64,000 nt of DNA from Candidatus Latescibacterota bacterium. Its GTDB lineage: Bacteria; Latescibacterota; UBA2968. Below the pieces are notes generated by a model that saw only the letters and a list, made by a program, of their open reading frames with translations, ran no database searches and was not told the origin of the DNA. This document shows, one piece after another, positions 53,814 to 63,323 of the stretch (position 1 is its first letter; each line of letters starts with the position of its first letter). The position numbers and the translations under genes were made by a program. The stretch is taken from NCBI GenBank assembly GCA_022824945.1, contig JAJDYX010000022.1, positions 62,001 through 126,000 of the forward strand, read 5' to 3'.

Positions 53814-55409
53814 ATGGGATATGGCAAACGAGAAGATCCGAAATTGTTTCACGACGAGCAAATGCGTCAATATATCGCAGACGGATACGTGGTTTTTAAG
53901 CCAAATGTGCCCGATGACCTGCACGAGACAATTCGGCAAAAACTGCAACTAATGGTGGATGAAGAGTTTAATTACGGCAACAACGTGCTACCCCGCGTAC
54001 CCGAGATGGATCGCATCCTGAACAGCCCCGAAGTGCGGGGCGCGCTCATCAGCGTACTCGGCCCGGGATATATCGAACACCCCCATCGATTTTGTCACTA
54101 CATCTCGCCCGACGCAACACACAGAACACTCGCCCAAAATTGTCATCAAGATTCTTACACTCCCCTGGGACGCCCGCGCCAACACTACCCGCGCTTTGCG
54201 CGCATCATGTACTATCCACAGGACTCGCCCGTTGAAATCGGTCCCACGCACGCGATACCCGGCACGCATTATCACAGGCGATTGACAGATGAAGACCGCC
54301 AAAACGCCATTCCAATAACCGGTAAAGCCGGCACAGTATCCATCACGCATTTTGATATAGGACACGCCGCGGGCATCAACGCGCTTCGCCAACCCCGGCA
54401 TATGATAAAATTCATTTACGTGCGTGCAAAAGAACCGACCGAACCCTCGTGGGATTGCCAGGATCATATCTGGCGAAATCCCGAAACATACAAAACACCG
54501 CATGATCTGCACCTGGTCTGGTCGCATATATGGGATTGGCTCTGTGGCAAAAAGGATCAATACGAAAGTTTTCGCACATCAGCCCCCACAACTGATGGAT
54601 TGGAAGACCTGCATCACGACAACCTGGACAAACAACTCGCAGCCATGCATTCCATAGCCGCAACAAAAAATACCGATGCAATTCCCGCGCTGATTCACAA
54701 GCTCAATACCGACGACCAGTGGACGCGCCTCGCAGCTATATATACCCTGGGCGCAATAGGTTCATCCGCAGTACAGCCTTTAATAGAAGCACTCTTAGAC
54801 GCCGCTATGCATCAAGACGAGGCCCCCGTACCCACATCGTGGAATGAAGGCGCCATATCGATGGAAGATGCTACCCATGCACTTGTCGCTATAGGCACAC
54901 CTTCACTAAATGCGCTAATTGGACTACTGGACAACCCGAGTGAATGGGCACGCATCAACGCGGCTTTCGCGCTCGGTGAAATGGATACTCTGGCGACACA
55001 AGCCGTACCTGCACTCACGCGCTGTCTGGACGATACCTCTCACTGCGTCGTGCGAACAGCCACAGATTCACTGGGCAGTATTCGGCAAAACAGCGAAGAA
55101 TATATACCCGTACTCGAGCGGCTGCTCAAAGTCGGACGTCCCCAATGGCAAATGCCCGACCGACGCAACTGGACGCCCTACGATCAGGTCCGCATCAACG
55201 CCGCAATGGTATTTACGCGCCTGGGCAAAGAAGCTGCATCTGCCGAAGCCCTTCTACTCGACACATTATCCGACCCCAACGGTCACGTCGCCGCATTTGC
55301 CCTGGAAGCATTGCGACGAATAGGTACACCCTCGGCAATGGATGGCGTCATGGAATACCTGATGACGCGGCGGTGGGATGAAAGCATTGAGAAAGGAAGA
55401 CTGTTTTGA
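53814..55409 (+). CDS. PhyH-type dioxygenase fused to HEAT repeats
   Basis: A 531-residue fusion. Residues 1-205 are a phytanoyl-CoA dioxygenase fold: DGYVVFKPNVPDDL, iron ligands H111 and D113 in NCHQDSYTP, distal H184 in FDIGHAAG and the 2-oxoglutarate arginine R195. Residues 270-530 are HEAT-like helical repeats, with units such as AAIYTLGAIGSSAVQPLIEA and AAFALGEMDTLATQAVPALT. HEAT scaffolds bind partners, so the oxygenase may be recruited to a protein or large substrate. ATG 53814 follows GGAGAACG. The next gene overlaps its stop (TTGA). Confidence 0.82.
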   Translation: MGYGKREDPKLFHDEQMRQYIADGYVVFKPNVPDDLHETIRQKLQLMVDEEFNYGNNVLPRVPEMDRILNSPEVRGALISVLGPGYIEHPHRFCHYISPDATHRTLAQNCHQDSYTPLGRPRQHYPRFARIMYYPQDSPVEIGPTHAIPGTHYHRRLTDEDRQNAIPITGKAGTVSITHFDIGHAAGINALRQPRHMIKFIYVRAKEPTEPSWDCQDHIWRNPETYKTPHDLHLVWSHIWDWLCGKKDQYESFRTSAPTTDGLEDLHHDNLDKQLAAMHSIAATKNTDAIPALIHKLNTDDQWTRLAAIYTLGAIGSSAVQPLIEALLDAAMHQDEAPVPTSWNEGAISMEDATHALVAIGTPSLNALIGLLDNPSEWARINAAFALGEMDTLATQAVPALTRCLDDTSHCVVRTATDSLGSIRQNSEEYIPVLERLLKVGRPQWQMPDRRNWTPYDQVRINAAMVFTRLGKEAASAEALLLDTLSDPNGHVAAFALEALRRIGTPSAMDGVMEYLMTRRWDESIEKGRLF

Positions 55410-56656
55410 CTACACGACACCTGATTTCAACGCAGGGATCGGACCGCGGAACGGGATATAACATGAGCGGAAAACTGATTCGGCGCGATGGCAAATTATT
55501 CATCGGATGGTTGGATGCCCCACCAGAAAAAGGCACACAGGCGAGGATCATGATAGGCGTATGCGACGAAGTATCTGGCGAGATGCACCGGGCATTTCAA
55601 ATTGGCGAAGGCATTGACAACCACTGTGGGCCCGCCCTCGTACTGGACGGCAACGGGCGATTGCACGCCCTCGTCGGAGCGCATCACGGACCGTTTTTTT
55701 ATCGGTGGTCAGACAACCCTGAAGACCCGAATACCTGGAGTGAGCCAGAGGCATTGGGCAAATTGGGCACATATCCCAGTTTTGCAGTAGATCAGCAGGG
55801 AACACTTCACCTATCGCATCGCGAGAGCGGGGACAGATGGGCTATGTGGTACCGGCGAAAAAAAGCAAATCAGAATTGGGAATCACCGCGCGAGATTGCA
55901 GTAAGCCCGGTCGCGGGATACAATCATTTCATGCAATCTCTGACCACAGGACCTGACGGAACCCTGCATCTAATATTTCAATTTCACTTTGCGGAATCTG
56001 GACATGCAGCAGACTGCCGGGGACGCGCAGCGGTACATGCGTATTCAGAAGACAGCGGCGATACGTGGTTCAATGAAGGCACACGCTTTGACGACCCATT
56101 GACAATGGAAACCACGCGAGCCGTTTGCCACGATCCGCAAGGGGGAGATGGTCAGCACAGCGTGCGCGTGGGCAATCACGTCGTAGATGCAAACAATCAA
56201 CCGTGGTTCTTCTGCTCATATCCCGGGTATCAAAGCGGCGTATTGTGGCATCGCAGCGACGCGGGATGGGAGCCTGTAGATCTATCTCCAGTCCTCGATG
56301 GTCTGAACATGGAAGGCGGACGCGCGACATCGCTCTCACGAGATCACAAAGGCAGATTGCACTTTGCATTTGCAACACATCCGCACAAAAAGCGGTGTGA
56401 ATGGTTCAGCCCCGAACTGGAATTATTTTATGCAATACTCGACGAAAAAGGCGGGTTGATTTCCTTAGATCAACTCACGGAAACCGACAACGCGGCGGCG
56501 AACTGGCTACCCGCACTGGAGCAATGGGACTGGACGCGACCCGATCAAAATTTTGACAATGGTCACTGGATGATGTACACACGCGGATTAAATGCCGGTG
56601 GCATTGGCGGCGACAATAAAAGCGCGTTGAAGACAGAAATTTATTTGACTCGATAA
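55406..56656 (+). CDS. BNR-repeat protein (sialidase-like beta-propeller)
   Basis: A 416-residue protein of the BNR_4 type. Repeated blade motifs include NHCGPALVLDGNGRLHALVG, YPSFAVDQQGTLHLSHRES, AYSEDSGDTWF and GRATSLSRDHKGRLHFAFAT. The TTG start at 55406 overlaps the stop of the dioxygenase-HEAT gene, with AAGGA nine bases upstream. No signal peptide. Its enzymatic class is undefined; several members are found beside sulfatases and sugar oxidoreductases. Confidence 0.75.
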   Translation: MTTRHLISTQGSDRGTGYNMSGKLIRRDGKLFIGWLDAPPEKGTQARIMIGVCDEVSGEMHRAFQIGEGIDNHCGPALVLDGNGRLHALVGAHHGPFFYRWSDNPEDPNTWSEPEALGKLGTYPSFAVDQQGTLHLSHRESGDRWAMWYRRKKANQNWESPREIAVSPVAGYNHFMQSLTTGPDGTLHLIFQFHFAESGHAADCRGRAAVHAYSEDSGDTWFNEGTRFDDPLTMETTRAVCHDPQGGDGQHSVRVGNHVVDANNQPWFFCSYPGYQSGVLWHRSDAGWEPVDLSPVLDGLNMEGGRATSLSRDHKGRLHFAFATHPHKKRCEWFSPELELFYAILDEKGGLISLDQLTETDNAAANWLPALEQWDWTRPDQNFDNGHWMMYTRGLNAGGIGGDNKSALKTEIYLTR

Positions 56657-56703
56657 TCTGGTCCGTCAAAAAAATCAGCTAATATACTTTTCTGATTGAC
56701 TGG

Positions 56704-56770
56704 ATTGCGGCTCAACATCATGCCGCAATGACACCTGCTGTCGTCACGCCTGCATGTTTTAAGCAGGCGT
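56704..56770. other. Two consecutive hairpins after the BNR gene
   Basis: ATTGCGGC/GCCGCAAT (56704-56729) and ACGCCTGC/GCAGGCGT (56746-56770). No T-run follows on the plus strand, so they may be a weak terminator pair or a small RNA structure. Confidence 0.4.
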
Positions 56771-56826
56771 CCAGTGGCTTTACGCAATAAACTTATTTGG
56801 CAGAGCAATCTGTCAGGCAAAAAAAG

Positions 56827-56855
56827 TTGACAAGCGAGATCATTTACTTTATTTT
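56827..56855 (+). promoter_or_regulatory. Promoter of the membrane-protein/winged-helix operon
   Basis: TTGACA (56827-56832), a 17-base spacer and TATTTT (56850-56855). Confidence 0.65.
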
Positions 56856-56864
56856 CTTGAGTAA

Positions 56865-56886
56865 CTCTAAAAAATAGAGAACTCTA
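56865..56886 (+). promoter_or_regulatory. Probable operator for the winged-helix regulator
   Basis: Inverted repeat CTCTA-AAAAA-TAGAG (56865-56879) with a further CTCTA at 56882-56886, just downstream of the -10 box. The AACTCTAAAA wording is repeated directly. Position fits autorepression by the product of the second gene. Confidence 0.5.
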
Positions 56887-56909
56887 AAACTTGTCAAAGG
56901 AGGAATCAA

Positions 56910-57479
56910 ATGCAACCCACGCAAAAATTTGAAGAGGACGTGGCCTTCGTCCGCGAGGCTGTTGAAAAGCGCGATAGGAGGCAATACAACTCCATTGCCA
57001 TAGTCTTGCTCTGGGCCATCATCCTCACCGCCGGTTATATAGTCAACGATTTTCGTCCCCAAGTGAGCCACCTCTATTGGCCCATCGCGGCCTCCGTCGG
57101 ATTTCTGATCAGTATCTGGATCGGCGTGCGGGCGAAGTGGGCGGAGGGCATCGCAAAACGCAGCGATAGAACTAAGCATGTCCTGCACTGGGGCAGTTTG
57201 TTTTTTACGACTTACGCTGTTGCGTTCATTGCCCTGCGACACGGCCTGGATGGCTGGGTGATGGGCCAGTTCATGACTCTAATCGTTGGTGTCACCTGGT
57301 ACCTGGGCGGTCTGTATCTGGACCGTCGCTTTCTTCTGCCCGGCGTCGTATCTATCGTGAGTGCCCCTGCTGTTGACTATCTCGCGCCTTACCCCTGGAC
57401 CATGGCTGGCCTGGCCATCGCCGCCAGCCTCATCATCAGCGCCTTATGGATGAAACCTCATGAAAAAAGCACCATCTAA
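56910..57479 (+). CDS. Polytopic membrane protein of unknown function
   Basis: A 189-residue protein with a charged N-terminal 28 residues and about six hydrophobic helices (IAIVLLWAIILTAGYIV first). No family recognised. AAAGGAGG precedes its ATG. It overlaps the following regulator gene by 20 bases, so the two are coupled; a sensor or transporter regulated by that protein is a guess. Confidence 0.6.
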   Translation: MQPTQKFEEDVAFVREAVEKRDRRQYNSIAIVLLWAIILTAGYIVNDFRPQVSHLYWPIAASVGFLISIWIGVRAKWAEGIAKRSDRTKHVLHWGSLFFTTYAVAFIALRHGLDGWVMGQFMTLIVGVTWYLGGLYLDRRFLLPGVVSIVSAPAVDYLAPYPWTMAGLAIAASLIISALWMKPHEKSTI

Positions 57480-57786
57480 CACCTCTGATAGTCTTGCCCA
57501 ACTGGACAAACTGCTGGAACACCGGTCTCGGCTCGGCGCCTGTGTACTCCTCGCCGACACCGACGCCATGACCTTTAGCAGTTTGAAGCAACTGCTAAAA
57601 GAAACCGACGGCAACATGGGCGCGCACATGCGAAAACTGGAAGATATGGGCTACGTCGATATTGACAAGCGATTCGAAAACCGAAAACCCGTCACCTGGT
57701 ACAGCCTCACGAAAAAAGGCCGCAGGTCTTTAACCACACACTTAAAAGCCCTGCAAACCGTAATCCAGAGTGCTGGTATCGACTAA
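57460..57786 (+). CDS. Winged-helix transcriptional regulator
   Basis: A 108-residue DNA-binding protein of the short winged-helix type: FSSLKQLLKETDGNMGAHMR for the recognition helix and KPVTWYSLTKKGRRSL for the wing. This is the DUF24/HTH_34-like group. The gene starts within the membrane-protein gene and precedes the TonB-dependent receptor by 14 bases. An inverted repeat in the operon promoter is the likely operator. Confidence 0.78.
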   Translation: MKKAPSNTSDSLAQLDKLLEHRSRLGACVLLADTDAMTFSSLKQLLKETDGNMGAHMRKLEDMGYVDIDKRFENRKPVTWYSLTKKGRRSLTTHLKALQTVIQSAGID

Positions 57787-57800
57787 CAGGCGTAAAGAAC

Positions 57801-60035
57801 ATGAAACACATCTCCCGATCCACAACACAATGGGCAAAGATCCTTCTTCTTCTATCTTTCGCTATGCCCGCCCTTGCACAGAATCACGCCTTTATTCAGG
57901 GCCAAGTAATCGACGAAACAGATCGCCCAGTAGCCTATGTCAACGTACAAATCACGGGCACGCTCGACGGCGCAATCACCGATCGCGACGGCCGCTTTGC
58001 CTTCTCCACGCAGCACATGGGCAAATGCAAACTGTACGCCTCCTTCATCGGTTTTGAACCCGCTCAACAGACCCTGTATCTAACGCCCGGCGACACCACA
58101 ACCGTTCGCCTCATCCTGCGCCTCGCCCTCATCCAACTCGACGAAACCATCGTCACAGGAAGCACCTATACCACTGGGGAAGACGAAACCGTAACCCTCT
58201 CTCCCCTGGACGTCGTGACAACACCTGGCACTTCTGCCGATATATTCCGCGCATTCAAAACCTTCCCCGGCGTCGCAACTGTCGATGACGGCGCTGGCCT
58301 ATTTGTGCGCGGAGGCGACGTAAGCGAAACCGTCATATTGCTCGGACAAGCCACAGTCGCACATCCCTACAAATACGAATCGCCCACCGGCGGCGTCTTC
58401 GGCACCATCTCTCCCTTTATGGTACAGGGCACGGTCTTTTCAACAGGCGGATTTCCCGCGCGCTATGGCAACGCGCTTTCCTCCGTACTATCCATGGAAA
58501 CCCAGAACATGCCCATGCAGAAAAGCTACACGCTCAACCTGGGCCTCGCCGCTGGCTCTCTCGGCCTCGACCTGCCCCTTATATCCGACAAATTGGGCGT
58601 GCGCGTCACCGGCAACCTCAGCTTTACCGATCTCTTATTTCGCGTCAACCGCCACAGCAGCGCATTCACCACCACGCCGCGCGGACACGATGGCAACCTC
58701 AATCTGATCTACCAGTACTCGCCGACCGGACGCCTCAAATTCTTCAGCTTCAACGCGAGTGACCGACTGGGCGTGCGCGTCACAGAACCATCCTTTGACG
58801 ACATTTACAAAGGCAGCACCAACAGCGCGTTACACAACCTCGAGTGGACAGACATATTTGCCAATTGGATCATGCAGACCAGTGCCTCGCTCAACCACCA
58901 CACAGCGCGAAAACAATTGGGCAATCTGGACTTCTCGCCCCGCGACCTGACCCTCAAACTCCGCACAGACATAGAACGCGCCCTCACTACATCCGCATTC
59001 TTGCGTCTCGGCGGCGAAATCGAGCACACGGACAACCGACTCGTAGGCAGCATTCCTCAAGGCGATATATTCGATCCCCAGGCAGAGATCTTTGAACTCG
59101 ATACATCCTATGGTGCCCGGCGTGCGGGTGCCTACTTTGAAATCGACTTTGAACCTGCCCACCGCATCGTCGTCAATCTCGGCACACGCGCCGACCATCA
59201 CAACCTGGGCGACCAGTTTGCCATAGACCCGCGCATATCCGCGCGCTACCAGATCACCAAACACACAGATGCACGCCTCGCCTGGGGCATCTACCACCAA
59301 TTTCCCAACCCATCCAAATACAACGCCACCAGCGGCAATCCCAGGCTAAGACCTCAACGCGCACAACACAGAATCATAGGCCTGCACCACGAACGCGGCC
59401 AATTCATGATACGTCTGGAAGCATACCACAAACCCTATTACAACCTCGTACTGGACCATCCCGACCTGAACCTCTCCAATGACGGCAAAGGCCATGCCTC
59501 TGGCTTAGACCTCTTTCTCAAACGCGGCGATTTTCTCAGCACGCGCTTCAGCGGGTGGATGGCCTACAGCCTGCTGAGATCGCGCCGCTTACAGGTGCGT
59601 CACATTGGATCAGAGATACAATACGAAGAAGCACCATCGCCTTATGACATCACGCACAACCTGACACTCGTCGCAAAAATGCGGCTCATAGACGACCTCA
59701 GCGGCGGCCTGACCGTGAAATATGCCACGGGTCGCCCCATCACCCCAATCGTAGGCGCAATTCCCGTAGCAGACCAGAACTACTACCTGCCCATTGAAGG
59801 GCGCGTAGGCTCAGAACGGCTGCCATCCTTTCGGCAAGTAGATGGGCAACTGAGCTATTTGCTGCCCTTTGGCGCAAATCACCAGGTCATCTTCTATTTG
59901 GCGATCAACAACCTGCTCAATCGCGCCAATGTGCTTGACTACGATTACTCTATAGACTATAGCCAGCGCCAGCCCCGCACCACCACCTTTAGCAGATCCA
60001 TTTACTTCGGAGCCACCGTTACCTTAAACCCGTAA
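57801..60035 (+). CDS. TonB-dependent receptor with carboxypeptidase-regulatory-like domain
   Basis: A 744-residue outer-membrane receptor. A signal peptide to about residue 26 is followed by a carboxypeptidase-regulatory-like domain (HAFIQGQVIDETDRPVAYVN, to about 110), a plug domain (FKTFPGVATVDDGAGLFVRG, about 120-250) and the beta-barrel to an end in TVTLNP with a terminal aromatic-poor strand. It lies in an operon with a TPR lipoprotein. Substrate not readable; glycan or metal uptake is possible. Confidence 0.88.
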   Translation: MKHISRSTTQWAKILLLLSFAMPALAQNHAFIQGQVIDETDRPVAYVNVQITGTLDGAITDRDGRFAFSTQHMGKCKLYASFIGFEPAQQTLYLTPGDTTTVRLILRLALIQLDETIVTGSTYTTGEDETVTLSPLDVVTTPGTSADIFRAFKTFPGVATVDDGAGLFVRGGDVSETVILLGQATVAHPYKYESPTGGVFGTISPFMVQGTVFSTGGFPARYGNALSSVLSMETQNMPMQKSYTLNLGLAAGSLGLDLPLISDKLGVRVTGNLSFTDLLFRVNRHSSAFTTTPRGHDGNLNLIYQYSPTGRLKFFSFNASDRLGVRVTEPSFDDIYKGSTNSALHNLEWTDIFANWIMQTSASLNHHTARKQLGNLDFSPRDLTLKLRTDIERALTTSAFLRLGGEIEHTDNRLVGSIPQGDIFDPQAEIFELDTSYGARRAGAYFEIDFEPAHRIVVNLGTRADHHNLGDQFAIDPRISARYQITKHTDARLAWGIYHQFPNPSKYNATSGNPRLRPQRAQHRIIGLHHERGQFMIRLEAYHKPYYNLVLDHPDLNLSNDGKGHASGLDLFLKRGDFLSTRFSGWMAYSLLRSRRLQVRHIGSEIQYEEAPSPYDITHNLTLVAKMRLIDDLSGGLTVKYATGRPITPIVGAIPVADQNYYLPIEGRVGSERLPSFRQVDGQLSYLLPFGANHQVIFYLAINNLLNRANVLDYDYSIDYSQRQPRTTTFSRSIYFGATVTLNP

Positions 60036-60051
60036 ACTCAGGAGAACAGCC

Positions 60052-60906
60052 ATGCAATACATTTTACTCGCACTCATTGCCTTCCTCATCATCTTCACCA
60101 AACTCGGATGTGCGGCTGCGCGGCAATCAGCCTATGAGCAAAATTCCGGTCCGCCGACTGTCAAATCGGACGAACCCGCACAACCCGCCGCCGATCTCCT
60201 TACCAACGGCAAAAATATCCTGCAACAGGGTATAAACGAGAACAATCTCGACGCCATGTACGCCGCCCGGGCGACATTTGAACGCGCCCTTGCCGATAAA
60301 AGCCTCTCGGCCTGGAGCCATTACTACATCGCCCTCACCGACTACCGCATCGCCAACTATCTCCTGGCTCAAGGCAAAAAGGACAAAAACCGGGCCTCTG
60401 ACCACCTCAAAAAAGCGGCTGAACATTTGGAAGATGTCACCCGACAAGACATCACTCGCGAAGATGCCAAAACGATCGCTGCCGAAGTCTATGCACTGCT
60501 CTCAAGCGTGTACGGACGGCAAATCAGCCTTAGTGGAATCAAAGGCATGTTCCTCGGACCCAAATCCGGCAACCTCTTAAAAAAAGCCGAGCAACTCGCG
60601 CCCGACAACCCGCGCGTGGTCATGAGCGCGGCCATCGGTGCTTTTAACACACCCAAAATGTGGGGTGGAAGCAAAGAACGGGCGATAGAAGGATTCCAAC
60701 GCGCAGCAGAACTCTTTGCTCAAGAAAAACCGACCGATCCCATCCACCCCGTCTGGGGACACAGCGAAGCTTATGCCTGGCTGGGCATCGCGTATATGGA
60801 CCGCGATGAGGAAAATTCAGCGCGAGAGGCTTTTGAAAAAGCGCTCGAGATTGATCCAGATAACGGCTGGGTCAAATACGAACTGTTGCCGAAAGTGACG
60901 GAATAG
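60052..60906 (+). CDS. TPR-repeat lipoprotein
   Basis: A 284-residue exported protein with a lipobox-like TKLGC (Cys near residue 19) and TPR helices, for example YAWLGIAYMDRDEENSAREAF at the C-terminus (TPR with A-8/G-8/Y-11-type spacing). It starts 16 bases after the receptor gene. A role as partner or periplasmic scaffold of the receptor is inferred from the operon. Confidence 0.7.
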   Translation: MQYILLALIAFLIIFTKLGCAAARQSAYEQNSGPPTVKSDEPAQPAADLLTNGKNILQQGINENNLDAMYAARATFERALADKSLSAWSHYYIALTDYRIANYLLAQGKKDKNRASDHLKKAAEHLEDVTRQDITREDAKTIAAEVYALLSSVYGRQISLSGIKGMFLGPKSGNLLKKAEQLAPDNPRVVMSAAIGAFNTPKMWGGSKERAIEGFQRAAELFAQEKPTDPIHPVWGHSEAYAWLGIAYMDRDEENSAREAFEKALEIDPDNGWVKYELLPKVTE

Positions 60907-60925
60907 CGTACATAACGCATTATAG

Positions 60926-60962
60926 AAAAGACCGCGAGTCGAAATATCTCGCGGTCTTTTTT
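60926..60962 (+). terminator. Rho-independent terminator after the TPR lipoprotein
   Basis: AAAAGACCGCGAG pairs with CTCGCGGTCTTTT (13 bp, nine-base loop), followed by more T residues. Confidence 0.85.
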
Positions 60963-60976
60963 ATTAGAGAAATCGG

Positions 60977-61006
60977 TTGACAGTATCTTCAATCGCCTAT
61001 TACATT
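60977..61006 (+). promoter_or_regulatory. Promoter of the second Gfo/Idh gene
   Basis: TTGACA (60977-60982), an 18-base spacer and TACATT (61001-61006), 52 bases before the start. Confidence 0.55.
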
Positions 61007-61057
61007 TGATCTCTTCCAAACAAAAATGCTGAAAACTCAACTCATAAAGGAACGCAC

Positions 61058-62146
61058 ATGTCCAACGACAACATCATTCGCGTCGCCATCGGCGGTCAGG
61101 GTCGCAGTGGATACAACATCCACGCCAAACAATTGAACCAGATGCCCGACAAATTCAAAATTGTAGCCGTAGCCGATCAACTGCCCGAGCGCAGAAGCGA
61201 TGCTCGCGAACAATTTGGAGCCGAAGCTTATGAAGACTGGCAAGACATGATTAAAGCAGGAGGATTTGATCTCTTTGTCAATGCCCTGCACCAGCCCCTG
61301 CACCCCGTCGCCAGCATTGCCGCGCTCCAGGAGGGTAGCCATGTCGTGTGCGAAAAACCCACCTGCAAAACCGTGTCACAATTCGACGACATCGTTCAGA
61401 CAGCCAGAGACAACAACCGCGTCTTTGCCCCCTTTCAGAACAACCGGTTGCAGCCCTACTTCGACAAAATGCAGGAAATCATCAACTCGGGCGTCCTGGG
61501 CAAAATTGTGTACATCCGATCCTCCTGGGGCGGTTTTTCGCGGCGCTGGGACTGGCAAACCCGTCAGGAAAACTGGGGCGGTGGCCTGCTCAACACAGGA
61601 CCCCATCCCGTTGATCAAGCCCTCTGCCTCTTTGGCTTTGACCGCACCCCCAGCGTCTTTGCCCGAATGGACTGCAACAACCCCTTTGACGGCGATGCCG
61701 ACGATCATTGCACCGTCACATTGTACGACCCCGAACGACAAGCACCCCAAATCGACATCGTCGTGAGCAACTACCTGCACTATCCGCAAAACGACACCTA
61801 CACCATTAATGGCACCTATGGCGGTCTCGCAGGGGGATCATCAGCACTCAAATGGCGTTATTTTGACCCCGAAAAAGCACCCAAACACGACATGTGGACC
61901 TGGTCGGTAAACCGACAGTACACCCGCGAAGAACTCGACTGGACCGAAGAAACGTGGACACTCGAAGAAGAAAAGAAAAACAACACCCCCTCCGTCTCAC
62001 TCGAAAGCGGCCCCGAACGCTTCTACAACAACATCTACGACGTCCTCAAAAACAACGGCGAACTCCTCATCACACCCGCGCAGGTACGCAAACAAATCGC
62101 CGTGATAGAAGAATCCCATCGGCAAAATCCACTCCCGAAAAAATAA
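61058..62146 (+). CDS. Gfo/Idh/MocA family oxidoreductase (copy with EKP motif)
   Basis: A 362-residue NAD(P)-dependent sugar-type dehydrogenase. Rossmann motif VAIGGQGRSGYNIHAK, intact catalytic motif VVCEKPTCKT, and the second domain with GGGLLNTGPHPVDQAL, where the conserved His-x-x-Asp is visible. Unlike the 18511 copy it keeps the EKP lysine, so it should be active. It precedes an amidohydrolase by 20 bases, which would fit oxidation of a sugar to a lactone followed by hydrolysis. Confidence 0.88.
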   Translation: MSNDNIIRVAIGGQGRSGYNIHAKQLNQMPDKFKIVAVADQLPERRSDAREQFGAEAYEDWQDMIKAGGFDLFVNALHQPLHPVASIAALQEGSHVVCEKPTCKTVSQFDDIVQTARDNNRVFAPFQNNRLQPYFDKMQEIINSGVLGKIVYIRSSWGGFSRRWDWQTRQENWGGGLLNTGPHPVDQALCLFGFDRTPSVFARMDCNNPFDGDADDHCTVTLYDPERQAPQIDIVVSNYLHYPQNDTYTINGTYGGLAGGSSALKWRYFDPEKAPKHDMWTWSVNRQYTREELDWTEETWTLEEEKKNNTPSVSLESGPERFYNNIYDVLKNNGELLITPAQVRKQIAVIEESHRQNPLPKK

Positions 62147-62166
62147 AGCACAGCAAAGGACAACCC

Positions 62167-63021
62167 ATGAGCATCCCCATCTTAGACACCCATCAACACC
62201 TCATCTACCCGAACAAATACCCCTATTCGTGGACCAATGACCTCGCGCCACTCAAAGGCAATCCCTTCCACATCGAAGATTATCTGACCCTCACAAAAGG
62301 CAGCGGCATCACGCGTACCATATTCATGGAAGCCTCGCCCGATGACCCCCATTGGAGGGACGAAACGCAATTTGTCTATGAATTATCCGAACAACCCAAT
62401 GCCATAATCGAAGGCGTCATCGCCAACTGCCGTCCCGAATCTCCCTCTGACTTTGAAGCCTACATCGAATCTGTTCAGCACCCCAAACTCGTCGGCTTTC
62501 GCCGCATCCTGCACACCATGCCCGACGACCTCTCCCAATCGGATCACTTCACGGATAACATCCGCCTGCTCGAAAAATACAACCTCACCTTCGACCTCTG
62601 CTACCGCGCCGACCAGCTACCCATCGCCCGCAACCTCGCGCAAAAATGTCCAGAGGTCCAATTCATCCTCGACCACTGCGGCGTGCCAGACATCGCAAAC
62701 AACGAAACAGATCCCTGGCGTGACCACATCGCGCAAATAGCCACTCTCCCCAATGTCGCATGCAAAATCTCGGGCGTCATCGCCTATTGCGCCGAGGGAA
62801 ATGCCACCACCGAAGCAGTTCGCCCTTATGTTGAACACTGCATCGCCAGCTTTGGTTGGAATCGCGTAGTCTGGGGCAGCGACTGGCCCGTATGCAACAC
62901 GCGGTCCAATATTCAAACCTGGGTCCAAGCCTCGCGCGAAATCGTTGCCGATGCCGACGTAGCAGATCAGGAAAAACTCTTTCACAGAAACGCAGAACGC
63001 ATCTATCTGAAAAAATCATGA
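62167..63021 (+). CDS. Amidohydrolase (fuconolactonase-like sugar lactonase)
   Basis: A 284-residue metal-dependent hydrolase of the amidohydrolase 2 family. Metal motif DTHQHLIYP near residue 7, then FILDHCGVPD and VVWGSDWPV, which carries the last Asp. These match L-fucono-1,5-lactonase-type enzymes. The ATG at 62167 follows AAAGGA. It pairs with the oxidoreductase just upstream, forming an oxidation-then-lactone-opening step for an unknown sugar. Confidence 0.82.
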   Translation: MSIPILDTHQHLIYPNKYPYSWTNDLAPLKGNPFHIEDYLTLTKGSGITRTIFMEASPDDPHWRDETQFVYELSEQPNAIIEGVIANCRPESPSDFEAYIESVQHPKLVGFRRILHTMPDDLSQSDHFTDNIRLLEKYNLTFDLCYRADQLPIARNLAQKCPEVQFILDHCGVPDIANNETDPWRDHIAQIATLPNVACKISGVIAYCAEGNATTEAVRPYVEHCIASFGWNRVVWGSDWPVCNTRSNIQTWVQASREIVADADVADQEKLFHRNAERIYLKKS

Positions 63022-63023
63022 AC

Positions 63024-63054
63024 AAACGGCCACCTGCAAAACAAGTGGCCGTTT
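63024..63054. terminator. Hairpin after the amidohydrolase gene
   Basis: AAACGGCCAC pairs with GTGGCCGTTT across an 11-base loop between convergent genes. No long T-run is seen on either strand, so strength is uncertain. Confidence 0.5.
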
Positions 63055-63080
63055 AATCGCGAAACGTCTCAATTCTGTCT

Positions 63081-63323
63081 CTAATTCTCCTCACCCTCGT
63101 CTGTGCGATCTACCTCAACCTTCTGAACAGCGGATATTCCGTCCTTTTTACCCAGCTTATAGGCGTGTTGTGTTGCGTGTTGTAATGCAAATATCCCTAT
63201 CGCGCACATTATGCCTACAACAATAGAAAATGGCAGATCAAACCCGAAAATAAATCGAACTGCAGCTATACCCACCAGACCAGACGCGACATGACCGAAT
63301 CCCACCCAGAAAGACTTATTCAT
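63081..63323 (-). CDS. Small membrane protein, tandem paralogue A
   Basis: An 80-residue protein with two hydrophobic segments and the tail QHAYKLGKKDGISAVQKVE. It overlaps the upstream paralogue by four bases (ATGA) and shares its ends with it: MNK start, HVASGLV near residue 11, AYKLGKKDG, then acidic DRTDE. No known family. Confidence 0.6.
   Translation of the reverse strand: MNKSFWVGFGHVASGLVGIAAVRFIFGFDLPFSIVVGIMCAIGIFALQHATQHAYKLGKKDGISAVQKVEVDRTDEGEEN

Noticed and set aside
61894..62166. Upstream extension of the amidohydrolase frame into the oxidoreductase
   Set aside because: Arg-rich shadow translation of the oxidoreductase gene; the ATG at 62167 has an AAAGGA site and the family N-terminus DTHQH.
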